Source: Heracleum sosnowskyi (lineage: Eukaryota > Streptophyta > Magnoliopsida > Apiales > Apiaceae). Taken from it: 64,000 bases of DNA. Every line of letters starts with the position of its first letter. Within the stretch, counting starts at the first letter, position 1. Positions 22,765 through 32,986 of this stretch are shown here, one piece after another. The DNA is taken from contig CM061236.1 of assembly GCA_030848705.1 (NCBI GenBank), positions 139,119,970 through 139,183,969 on the forward strand, given 5' to 3'. A program made the translations under genes and the position numbers. The notes under the pieces were generated by a model, which was not told the DNA's origin, searched no databases, and saw only the letters and a list, made by a program, of their open reading frames with translations.

Positions 22765-23035
22765 GTGTATCTCTATCCTCTTATTTCCTTACACTTTTAT
22801 TTTTGACACGTTCTTTCATTTTTTTACATATCAAAAATAATAATATTTTATAATATAAAATTCAATCATATTCACTAATTTACTCTATTATACCTACTTT
22901 ATACCTATTTTATACATTAAATATTGATTGGTCTCACCATTTTACTCATTTTTCTTACTTTTTTCTATTAATTTATTATTTTTCTTAACATCTCTGCCGT
23001 CTGCTCAATGTAAAGAATTGAGGATGTATATTTTT
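22765..23035. mobile_element. worn Stowaway-like MITE
   Basis: The interior aligns with 21430-21687 ('attttataatataaaattc', 'ctttatacctattttatac', 'attaaatattgattgg'), but the CTCCCTCCGTCCC-type ends have decayed. Confidence 0.6.
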
Positions 23036-23312
23036 TTAGCGAGGTAGCTAATCTGCAAGTGCGTTGCTTTCTTATTTTCATCTTTAAGTACAACTCTGTC
23101 CCATTTTAATATTTAATTGACACGTTTATTTTTGTTTTAAACACTTGGTGTCAAACTTTTAACTGATAGTTGATTTTTTAAAGAGAAAATTAATTTTTTT
23201 TCACTTAAATATTGAGTCTTTTTCAAATTTACCATCGAACAACATTGTATTTAAATTTTATCATCAACATTACGAACTTTTATGATTTCAGTCATTTCAT
23301 TAATTACTCTAA

Positions 23313-23667
23313 CACTACAAAAATTCCCGGAATTTGCGACGAAAAATTTTGTCGATAGAGGCAACATACCGTAGGCAATTCAGGTTCCCAACGGAATTCC
23401 TGACGGAAAATTTCGTTGTGATTTAGGCCATACGGATTTTACAATTCTGTTGGCAATCAAGCGACGGATTGACAACGGATTATTAATGAAATTCAAAATG
23501 TTGACCGGTCTTAAGCGACTCTTCAACGACGAATTTTCCGTTGGGAATTTGTTGATATACATGTTGACTTTGTTTTAACTAAAAAGCGTCGTTAATCCAT
23601 CGGACGGAGGCAACAGACATCTTTCGGTCACTATTTTCCGTTACAGTTTTCGCAAATTTTTATAGGG
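23313..23667. mobile_element. CACTA-type (En/Spm) relic
   Basis: The left end CACTACAAAAATTCCC and the right end (other strand) CCCTATAAAAATTTGCG are imperfect inverted repeats. The interior has repeated short inverted motifs of the type GACGGAAAATTTCGTTG and CGACGAATTTTCCGTTGGG, which are typical of CACTA subterminal repeats. There is no transposase. No clear 3-bp target duplication was seen. Confidence 0.6.
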
Positions 23668-25532
23668 AAGCAGATCACAAATAAAAGACTTCAATTTGGA
23701 CAACTGTACTGATGCGTACTGTTAACCTGATCTATCTATGTATGTGTATATAATTCGAGTAAAAAAATGTGAGTAACGGGTATCGTGAAGCTAAGCAGAT
23801 CAATGAAGTTACTAATTTGCAATGTGGAGCTCAAGCACTACCGATTTGGACATCGAATAAACCTAAAATAAGGGATTTGAAATATTGTGACTTCTTTTTT
23901 AAGTGTGATTCAAATTAAAGATTCCAAATTGAAGTTTTGATCCCACACTAGCAAAGTAAGATTTTAGCTCGTCGAGCTTCAAAATCAATTGAAGAAGAAG
24001 ACATTGTAGAGCCCTTTGAATTTAAGAAATAAATTTAATCCTAATTTATATTCTCAATTTGAAATGAAAGGAGAATAGACTTGTTAATAATAAGTAATAA
24101 TTGGGTTATATATAAATATTTATAAAAACATCCACGACAACTTAACATATTAACAATTTTGTCCATGCTAGCAAGTTGTTTTAATGAAAGCAAGTAAAAC
24201 TTAACCGCATACTTAAACTCAAATTATAACGTTAGTGGCTATAATAAATCAGTTTGTATTAGAGCGATAGGTTTCTAAAAACATAAATAGTTGAGTGATA
24301 AAAAAATTCATTTTTTTTTAAAGTACGATAGGCGCTAAAAATATAATAATTATAATATATTTGACATAATTTTAGTATTTAAATTGAAGTAAATGCAAAA
24401 TTTTAAACTTTTATTTTATATAATTTTTTTAAAAAAAGCGTTCGTAAGTACGTCTTTAAAAAACTTATATAAGTACATAATGTATTTTAAAGACAGAATT
24501 GTAAATTACAATTACAAAATTATCCCTAACTGTATTTACATTTAAAGTGGCAATTACAAAATAATCCTTAGTGTATCCATATTTAAAATTCTTTATTTAA
24601 AATAATCCTTAGTGTATCCTTAGTGTATTTTAAAATAATGATTATCTCGAAATACATTTATTTTTAACATATTCATTCTTGTACGTGTGGAAAAATCGAA
24701 GACATCAGAGCAACTAATTGAGCATAAAAGGAATGAAAGGACTGACAAACTATAATGTGAATATAAATTTAAAATCTGAATGATATTGAAAATTGACGTA
24801 TTTGGATAAGGAGAACTGTTTTATAGCTTCGGAAATCAATTTTCCAATCAATTTTAATCCGCACAATTTAAAATCTTCTTAAGTAAAATTCGAGAAAGGT
24901 ATTGAAAAAATGACAACACCAAATTAATAACTGTGTATTTCCCAAATAAATAAAAAATAACTAATGATATCGATGACTACATTAAGCTACAAAGACTATG
25001 CCGAAGATAGGTTCACAAGAAACAAGCAAAATTGAGTCCGTTTGTTTTCACGAGTAAACAACTGCTGCAGACACGAGGCCGTATGGTTAGATTCTGTAAT
25101 TCATTAATCTGTTAGAAGAATAGTTACATGTGCATATAATTATTAATTATTTACACAATAAACATCTGAATAAGGTCAAGTTTTTCACCAACCCAAATGC
25201 TATCGATATGTGTTTATCTGCTTCAGACTAATTACTTTAATAAGTAACAGTAGTAAAGACCATATCTAATTTCATAAATTCCGTATCTTTGTACATGAAA
25301 ACGTGTGACCGCTAGATTTTATAACCCGTCAAAATACACAAATATTTAGTTTTAAATACGACACTGGTATCTTGAAGAAATATGTTAATTCCGGATGCGA
25401 ATATCCACACACATGTTATATTTTTGGAGTTGCTCTCAATTTCTTATATTTGTATTGTAAAAATTTTCCGCAATATACATATGGTAGGATTTTTAATGTG
25501 AATATCGAGACTCATCATTTATATGTATATGT
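23668..25532. other. AT-rich intergenic, no gene seen
   Basis: Both strands were read without finding conserved motifs or RNA genes. Short frames in this stretch have no protein-like character. Confidence 0.55.
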
Positions 25533-25838
25533 CAATGTTTTAAAAGACGAGAATCAGTATTAGTTGGTGAAGTTACTTTTTAATGATTAATCGGATAATC
25601 GGTGATTAATCGGATTAATTAATCGGAGCATTGATCGGATATATATTTTAATTTACAAAAATAAATCACATATCAAAATATCGTTAATGTATATCTAGTA
25701 TGAACGAAGAGAGAAATTCACTTTTAGAGAATAATCAATGTATTAGATATTTAGTAAATAAATCAATAAATCATACATATATAATAGTCATGTATGTTTA
25801 TTAATTCTTTTTTTTATAAAAAAAATAATAATCATTTA

Positions 25839-25882
<44 letters not shown>

Positions 25883-26066
25883 TTTAACTTTGACCAATTT
25901 TGAATCGATTCGATCAATTAATCTTGTCTCGGTCAAATTTTGACCGATTTTTAAAAAAATCGCTCAATGACCTGATTTCCGCATAATCAAAACAAAATCC
26001 GTCCGATTATCAATTAATAAATCAATTAATTAATTAATCGACCAATTTTTAGATTTTTAGAACACC
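25533..26066. mobile_element. inverted-terminal element rich in ATTAATCGG
   Basis: The left end is ATGTTTTAAAAGACGAG and the right end on the other strand is GGTGTTCTAAAAATC. The interior carries many copies of ATTAATCGG and TTGACCGATT, plus a long (AT)n run at 25842-25879. The same termini and motif occur in the better-preserved element 42898-44622. A target duplication is not clear. Confidence 0.45.
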
Positions 26067-26214
26067 GATACAACTTACAAGTGTGATGTAACGTTACGAG
26101 ATAGTTTGGAGAAAAAGATTGAAATGTATGTGGACTAGTGCGAGTCCGGAAGAAAAGGTTGTGACATCAGAATATTATGTCAGTAGCTACATGTATAATA
26201 GTATGATGTTTAGG

Positions 26215-26376
26215 CACGTGAAGCGAAAGCTCAATTTCCCCACTTGCCCACTTGTGTCCTAAAATTATAGAGAAGTTTCAGAGAAACCCCAAAAAAATGT
26301 TTTAAATCAAATAAATTCAACTAATTTAATTTCCACGTGCACTTCAAGGTTCATGAATCTACTCCACTATATTATC
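26215..26376 (+). promoter_or_regulatory. upstream region of the ERF gene with two G-boxes
   Basis: CACGTG occurs at 26215-26220 and 26334-26339. A weak TATA-like 'ctatattatc' lies at about 26367-26376, some 120 bases before the start codon. G-boxes are bound by bHLH and bZIP factors, including MYC2-type jasmonate regulators. Whether these sites act on this gene is an inference from position. Confidence 0.4.
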
Positions 26377-26491
26377 TCATCCCCCACACCTCATCCTAGA
26401 ATTAATCCTTCTCCTTGTTTTCCTTTCTTTCAAGTTTCAACGCCCAAAGAAAATAAACACTATTTATACTTTCAATTAAATTTCAGACAAC

Positions 26492-27292
26492 ATGTCGGAA
26501 ATTTGTTTACCAGTTTATAACCGGAGTTCGAGTTTTAGTAGTTTGATTTCGTGCTTATCGTCGGATTCATGGGGTGATTTGCCACTAAAAGAAGATGATT
26601 CGGAAGATATGCTGATTTACAATTTTTTGCGTGATGCTGTTAGTGTTGGATGGACGCCGTTTGCTTTTTCAGCAAACGACGTTGTTAAGCCAGAGTCCGA
26701 CAACAAACGTACTCAGTATATCCCGCTTGTGGAACCAAATGTTAAGCCAGAGCCTGTAGATGAAGTTAAGGTTGTTGTTGTTGTTAAGACTGCGGCTGCT
26801 AATTCAGCTTCTGTGGCTACTACGTCGGCTCCGCCTGTTGTTAAATTGGCTGAGCCGGCTTCACCACCGGCTAAAGCAAGGCACTATAGAGGTGTTAGAC
26901 AAAGGCCATGGGGAAAGTTTGCTGCGGAGATAAGAGATCCGGCTAAGAACGGCGCGAGGGTTTGGCTTGGGACTTATGAAACGGCTGAGGAAGCGGCTTT
27001 GGCTTATGATAGAGCGGCTTATAGGATGCGTGGCTCAAAGGCTATGTTGAATTTCCCGCACCGAGCCGGCTCAAATGAGCCGGACCCGGTGCGAATCACA
27101 GCTAAGAGGAGAGCTTCGCCGGAGCCGACTGCTTCGATTTCATCGGCGTCGGGGAGTGAGTCTCCGAAACGGAGAAAGAAAGGAGTAGTGGCTGAGAAAG
27201 CCGAGCCGGAAGTAGAGAGCCGAGCCAATGTGGATGCAATTGAGAGCCAGTCAAGACAAATGCCAGGTGGTGAAGCCTTGTTGGATAGCTAG
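26492..27292 (+). CDS. AP2/ERF transcription factor, AtERF1/ERF2-like (group IX)
   Basis: A 266-residue, intronless nuclear DNA-binding protein. The AP2/ERF domain spans about residues 131-190 (HYRGVRQRPWGKFAAEIRDP ... WLGTYETAEEAALAYDRAAY). It has the alanine and aspartate expected of ERF rather than DREB proteins, so GCC-box binding is expected. The N-terminal part has SSFSSLISCL and SWGDLPLKEDDSEDML, which match the conserved N-terminal motif of AtERF1/ERF2 and tobacco ERF1/ERF2-type activators. After the domain come DPVRITAKRR and a basic PKRRKK stretch at about 225-230, probably the nuclear signal. Group members mediate ethylene, jasmonate and defence responses. The ATG at 26492 is the first in frame and gives the family's N-terminus. 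No damage is seen. The exact orthologue is not assigned. Confidence 0.95.
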   Translation: MSEICLPVYNRSSSFSSLISCLSSDSWGDLPLKEDDSEDMLIYNFLRDAVSVGWTPFAFSANDVVKPESDNKRTQYIPLVEPNVKPEPVDEVKVVVVVKTAAANSASVATTSAPPVVKLAEPASPPAKARHYRGVRQRPWGKFAAEIRDPAKNGARVWLGTYETAEEAALAYDRAAYRMRGSKAMLNFPHRAGSNEPDPVRITAKRRASPEPTASISSASGSESPKRRKKGVVAEKAEPEVESRANVDAIESQSRQMPGGEALLDS

Positions 27293-28039
27293 AGTAATAA
27301 TGTGAAATTATTGTAGGGGCTGTTTGGCTGTGTTTGGTTTTGTACAGAAATGAATATTTTAATTTTAATATTTTTTTTAAGTTTAAATTTCACCACCCTT
27401 TAAAGGGAGCGTGAAACCGGGTGCTTGTTAAAGCGCATATTTCCGAAAGAAATGAGACAATAGTATTATATTGTGATCAGACCTCAGCGATGACGTCGAT
27501 TTGCATTATCATTTGTAATTATCAAAAAGGGTTTCAGTTTTCAAAGTGAAACATGACTGTGGTGAATCCAAGCTTTTGGAAATATTAACCAATGAGGAAA
27601 GGTAAATGTACTTTCTTCTCAAGGCTATCAAAGCAGAATGTAGAGGCCCCTTTGCAATCAGAAAACACATTGTATTATACCCTATAAAGTTTCCAAGGGA
27701 AAATTTTGTAGTTTGTTTTAAAATTTATGGAGGTACTGTTATTTAATTTCTTTTCGTTTCATACATTTCTTTACGTATAATTTTTGGATACGAAGAACAA
27801 GAAATATAAAAAGTTGAATAATTTGGTGAATTTATTAAAAGTAAGATAATCGAACAAAAAGGAACAGTTTAAAACATGCGCAACTTAAAGTCAAATGCCA
27901 AAGTGACGAAGAAGCACAAAAAAAAGCAACTTTAGTGTAGGTGCATCCTTCATTTCGAAACTTAAAGTTGTTGGAAATGATTATGTATAAATTATTGCTA
28001 GGAGGAGGGGTCTTGTCGGTAACAATTCTTAATAAATCT
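27293..28039. other. ERF downstream region, no gene seen
   Basis: It includes the presumed 3' UTR. No further coding or RNA signal was recognised. Confidence 0.5.
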
Positions 28040-28480
28040 AAGTATATTCCGAGTGTACTTGCATTTTACTCGGTACATTGATTATAATATAGTAATTCAA
28101 AATCGAACATTTGCAATATTAATGTTTGTATATCAACGTAATGAAATTTTGTTGCATTTTGTTGATTAGGGTTAACTCCGTTAACAATTTAGGGAGTAAA
28201 ATTTTCTTTGTGTATTCGCAATTCACTCGAAAGTGCATTTTTTGTACTTGTACTTTATTCTAAATATTTAAATTTTGAATTACAGTTTTGCAAGTGATGT
28301 TTTGAGCAAAGAGTAAGTACACAATTTCCCTAAATTATTAACGAAATTAACCTAAATCAACATAACGCAACAAAGTGTAATAACATATAAATATTGATAT
28401 TTCAAATGCTAAATTTTGAATTAGAATATTATAAATGATGTCTTGAATAAAGTACACAAAACAAAATGTATTTTATTCTA
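28040..28480. repeat. large imperfect inverted repeat (foldback)
   Basis: The left arm (about 28075-28200: 'gttgattagggttaactccgt', 'taacaatttaggga') pairs with the right arm (about 28320-28445: 'ttccctaaattattaacga', 'aacctaaatcaacataac'). Outer parts also match (GTGTACTT against AAGTACAC). It looks like a foldback MITE. Terminal target duplications were not found. Confidence 0.6.
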
Positions 28481-29561
28481 ACTATGAAGACCAGGAAATT
28501 ATAATTGATTCTCGATATATTTTGAGATTCACAATAAGCTTAATATTATATGGCCGTTTCTTGTCGGAGCTCATATACACATTGTAAAAGACATGCGCAG
28601 ATTTTATTATTCCCCAAATATTTACCGGAAATGGTATATTATAAATTCAGAGTTGTATTCAGTGTAGACATGTTTGATCATATATATATATATACTACAT
28701 ATATTTGTACTGCACTACATACTAAATTAATAATTTTTTTATATTTATAAATTTTATGCATTACATTTTCAAGAAACCTACAATTTATTTTAAAAAATAT
28801 ATCATAATCAAAATAAACTTGTTTTGTGAATCAAATTCGCCGTACTATAACTTTTAAATTTATTGTATTACAATTTTAATGTTGTTATATAAGTGAAAAA
28901 TACATTATATTACACTAACCGTCTAAGAGGTCTACGATTTATATGGTCTATACTGAACATTTGTCTATAAATTCAATATTCATATAAGATAGTTTCAATA
29001 TTATAGGAGTTTAATTCTCCTCTTTTTGACTCGACTTACCGACATGAGAACCAAATGACATTGGATCTGTCATTCTTACCAATTCGATTCGATTTGACTA
29101 AGATAAATAACATTTATCATTCGGGGATTTTTATTTTTATTTTTGAATCCAGGGGAAAAAAATTAAAAAGTTATAGAAATACAAAACGAGCCAGGAGAAT
29201 TGATTATATTTTATGCAACGGTTATGGGCCCTGTGGCCTAATGCATGTGTTATCAGTTGTATGTCTGCTCTATGGCCCAGACTGATGAAAGATGTCTTCT
29301 TATCCACTGGGCTAAAGTTTAGTAGTACCTAAATTTTCATACAAGTATAGGCATAGGCTGGAAAGAAAGAAATTTAGCAAAAAAAGAAAAATGGCTGGAA
29401 AAAACTTGGGCTCATTTTTAGGTTATGGTATCTGAAGGTTTTCTCTTGGGCCATCACACTTGTTTGGGCTAAAATTGTATAATTCCCAACATTTGCTGGT
29501 GACGGGAAATAACAGGGCCCATGGGCTGATGCAATTAATTATCAAAAAATGATACTCCCTC
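28481..29561. other. intergenic, no gene seen
   Basis: AT-rich sequence with a short AT run near 28680. Around 29230-29550 there are several GGCCCA/TGGGCT motifs, but no gene starts nearby on either strand. Confidence 0.5.
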
Positions 29562-29873
29562 CGTCCCAGTGAATTCTATACACGGGGACTGGGCACGTAG
29601 ACTAAGAAAAGATATAGAAAATGAGTAAAATTAGATGAAAAGTGAGTAAAGTGATGAGACCTATCAATATTTAATAATAGATTTGAGATAGTGGAGGAAG
29701 TAGTGGGTGTAATAGTGATTTATATTGTTATAGAATAGAGATAGTGGAGAAAGTAGTGGGTGTAATAATGTTTTATATTATTAAAAGTTATTATTTTTGG
29801 AATGTATAGAAATGAATGGGACGTCCCAAAATGAAAAGTGTATAGAAATGAATGTGACGAAGGGAATAATAAA
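29562..29873. mobile_element. Stowaway-like MITE upstream of the oleosin
   Basis: The left end is TACTCCCTCCGTCCCAGTGA, the canonical Stowaway terminus. The right end is decayed (GTGACGAAGGGAATA). The interior 'gagtaaagtgatgagaccta' and 'caatatttaataatag' is the reverse of the family text at 21409 and 44725. It ends about 90 bases before the oleosin G-box. Confidence 0.8.
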
Positions 29874-29962
29874 TAAAGCAAGTGCAGGAGAACACCGTGA
29901 GCTTAGTTACAGGTGAACATCACTGTATAAACAGCTCCTACGAGCAAGACACAAGAAAAGGC

Positions 29963-30085
29963 CACGTGTAAAGTACAAAAGAGCCATCTTTGCATGCATG
30001 CAAGTCCTAAAACACGTGGCACTGGCCTTCATGATGACACGTACCACCCCTTAATCTCACACATTGCAGTTTGCACTATAAAATA
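29963..30085 (+). promoter_or_regulatory. seed-type promoter of the oleosin gene
   Basis: G-boxes CACGTG lie at 29963-29968 and 30013-30018, and an ACGT-core site GACACGTACC lies at about 30036-30045. An RY repeat CATGCATGCA lies at 29993-30002. The TATA box TATAAAATA is at 30077-30085, about 85 bases before the ATG. RY plus ABRE/G-box is the standard arrangement bound by B3 factors (ABI3/FUS3/LEC2) and ABI5-type bZIPs in seed storage and oil-body genes. Seed expression is inferred from these elements. Confidence 0.8.
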
Positions 30086-30167
30086 CACCACCGAGGTAGC
30101 TTATATCCACATCGCTGATTCAAGTATATACAAAATATAAAATATATAAATAAACTTTTTAGAGTCG

Positions 30168-30652
30168 ATGGCTACTGCACGCAGGTATCCACACGTCCAA
30201 GATGAATCGATGAGCGAACCAAAGGCTCACAAGGTGGTCAAGGCAGCTACTGCAGTGACAGCCGGCGGCTCACTTCTCCTCCTCTCAGGCCTCACTCTCG
30301 CCGGGACGGTGATAGGACTGGCAGTCGCAACTCCTCTCGTTGTCATCTTCAGTCCTGTACTTGTCCCTGCCGCAATCTTTGTGTTCCTTATTATCTCTGG
30401 CTTCTTGGCTTCTGGAGGTTTCAGTTTGGCCGCTGTCTCTGTGCTCACATGGATCTACAAGTAATTATATATACCACCTCCTTTTTATTATATCTAATTT
30501 ATATTTTTTATGGTAAGATGATATTATGAATATATTTTTGCAGGTATTTGAAAGGAGGGCAACCGGTGGGATCTGATACGTTGGAGCAGGCAAGAATGAA
30601 GGCGGCAGATAGGGCTCGGGAATTGAAGGACAAGGCTGAGCATGCCCACTAG
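30168..30652 (+). CDS. oleosin, small isoform (two exons)
   Basis: A structural protein of the seed oil-body surface. Exon 1 is 30168-30460, the intron 30461-30543 (GT..AG) and exon 2 30544-30652, giving 133 residues. The polar N-terminus (1-28) is followed by a long hydrophobic hairpin (about 29-97). At residues 56-67 is the proline knot PLVVIFSPVLVP, fitting PX5SPX3P. The spliced C-terminus starts IYKYLKGGQPVGSDTLEQAR and is amphipathic. The C-terminal insertion of high-molecular-weight seed oleosins appears absent, which points to an L-type isoform. The AAG codon is split by the intron and restored on joining. The gene is intact and sits directly behind an RY/G-box promoter. Confidence 0.96.
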
Positions 30653-31229
30653 CTAATACTTAAAATTATGCATTAGTTTCTGTTATATTTCATTTGAGAT
30701 CGATGTGTCTCCTTTTAATTAATTACTTCTGTTGTTGCATATTTGTATTTTGTTCGATGATGTGACATTGTTGTTTATTTGTTTGTTCTATTTAATTAAT
30801 TTCCCGGTTTGGTTTGGATTGTGAGTTCGTTGGAAAATATTGATGGGTAATGGGTTCCTTTTGTTGTCAAAAATATGCAGAGGCTTTCAAGGTGTAGTTA
30901 TTATTAAATCTATTGATACAAGTGAGTCCGTGCAATTGAACATTCCGGACACATGTTGATAGGGAAATGTCAGAAGTCCAATTTTTATTTCAAATCAAAA
31001 TTCTGGGACCCAACAAGAGATAAACTCTCATCTTCTATCTCATCTTGTTTAAAATAACGTGGACAAATATTTAACATTTAAATATGAACATGCGATACAG
31101 TGGACACAGTGGTATGAAATATCGCAAAACGGTACAAACGGACAGTGATAAATGGTAAACATGGATATGTAATATATTACTCCTCTATTTTTTTGACGTA
31201 AATGTAAGAATTCATTAAAATACTGAAAC
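30653..31229. other. oleosin 3' flank, no gene seen
   Basis: It contains the 3' UTR and AT-rich spacer. Nothing else was recognised. Confidence 0.5.
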
Positions 31230-31592
31230 TCAGCCGGGACAAATCACTGAACTGTCAATTACAACCTGATTGTGAAACAAAAAATGAGCTAAACAAATAG
31301 CCGTTTTGTTCTCAGATCGCTTAACACATAGAATATTTAAATTCTTTAATCTAAAAAATATTACAATGACATCTCGAACAATCCAACTTATATCAACGGT
31401 GAAACTAGTAGTATCGTAATTAACATTCACATAAACACCATCTGTAATCCAATGTTCAGAACTATCAGTTACATTGACTGATATTGAAGCAACAAATGCC
31501 TCCAAAATATGAATAATTTGTTGTTGTGAAGAGTGAGCTCTTGCGGTATTAACCACCATCCCAAATTTGATGCAAGTCTTACAGATCATCAA
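31230..31592 (-). pseudogene. RNase H-like domain relic
   Basis: A 120-codon frame contains DGVYVNVNYDTTSFTVDISW followed by IVRDVIVIF and, later, VKRSENKTAICLAHF. This order resembles the plant RNase H-like (RVT_3) domain found at the end of LINE reverse transcriptases and in related host proteins: V.VNVD..., then .VIRD.., then RS.N..AH.LA. The middle third of the domain is missing and key acids are changed, so it is a fragment. Whether it came from a LINE or from a host gene cannot be told. Confidence 0.5.
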
Positions 31593-31879
31593 AAAATATC
31601 ATATAAATCCTTCTCAGAAAAACTACCAAAATACATAACAAGCCACACAAAAACATCAAAACATAAAACACTAACATCCCAAAAAAATGGGTACGACTAA
31701 TTAAACAATCTTGATAATAAGTCTTACAGATCACCCAAAAAGGATTAGATCTCAATTTTATTAAAAAACTGGTAAATAGAATAGATGATGGGAGAGCGAA
31801 GGGGTTTAATAGATGAAGGGGATGAAGGTTGAAGAATGGAGAAGTGGCGGATAGAACCCTAGTTTTGGGAGTCGACTCT

Positions 31880-32935
31880 TGTTGGGATTTATGGGTGATA
31901 GCATTGAAACAACTTAACTTTTTATGTACTTAATTTTTCAATTAAGTAGAACATACTATCACAGCCAAAGTATGCTCTTGTAATCAGTATGCAATGTTAT
32001 TTTAATTGTGTAATTTGGAAGAAGTTCGCTTTCTGTGTTCAAGCCTCAAAGAATGCATATTAGATGACAGCATGAATAAAGGTTACTGTCATAAGCATTG
32101 ACAGTAAGATTACAAGAAGACATAATGTTGCAAGTCACGACAGCATATTCACTCTGACAGCAACATTGGCGAAAGACTACGCGACAACAACTTTAGCCCT
32201 CGACAGCAAGTTTGGAAACCTCGACATCACTCTATGCGGGGAACTCATACTGTCACCAAAAGCACATTCCTGTGATAACAAGCTTTGCGGCAAAAGTAAC
32301 TGTCTCAAGAAAGATCCCTATTCTAGGTATCTTCTCAGTCAAATCCCGTGATAGTTTCAATGTTCAAGAAACAGGCGTGTTGCAGTATCCCTAAGCTGCA
32401 CCAAGTCTGCAAGACTACGACAGAAGCTTCAAGCACTACAAAACAAAAGCGAATCAATTCAAGAGCAAGGTCAAGTCTCTATTTGCTGAATTGTTTTAGC
32501 TGGAAATAGAATGAATCTAGGTTGCTTTCTTTGTAATGTATATCTGACATGTTAGCAATTTAGGAATGTCACATGGGTAGACAATTTGTAAGAAGCTGCC
32601 AGTTGATAATGACAGCAGCTTCACATACCCGTGTTGACAGTGATAGGATTAGTTTTATACTTAGACTATCAATTCATTCTAGGAAAGTAACGAAGACAAG
32701 TAAGTGTCTTGAAGAAAACCGAAGCTCAAGAATTCTCTCTTGAGATTGTAGCAACACTTTGCAAAATAAATAAAAACATTTATTTTGTGAATCCTGTCTT
32801 CAGATTATACTGTTTTTGAATGCATACATATTATTGATAACATTAAATCTTAGTTTTGGTTGTTGAAATTGAGATTGAATTTTATCAGTATTGCATTCAT
32901 CCCCCCCCCCCTTCTGCAATACACGAGGACCAATA
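31880..32935 (+). repeat. 5' LTR of a SIRE/Maximus-like copia element
   Basis: It begins TGTTGGGATTTATGGG and ends near 'gaggaccaata', about 3 bases before the primer site TGGTATCAGAGCG (32938). It matches the LTR at 60255-61295 read on the minus strand. About eleven GACAG/CTGTC pentamers lie between 32060 and 32640. A C-run (10 C) sits near 32910. The element's downstream part is gone, so no target duplication can be checked. Confidence 0.85.
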
Positions 32936-32986
32936 ACTGGTATCAGAGCGAACAAATTAACATACATATCTGAGATCACGACGACA

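Noticed and set aside
30227..30448. 73-codon minus-strand frame over the oleosin
   Set aside because: It is a shadow of the oleosin hairpin coding region.
32166..32394. Two overlapping 60-codon frames
   Set aside because: They lie within the SIRE LTR, which is non-coding.
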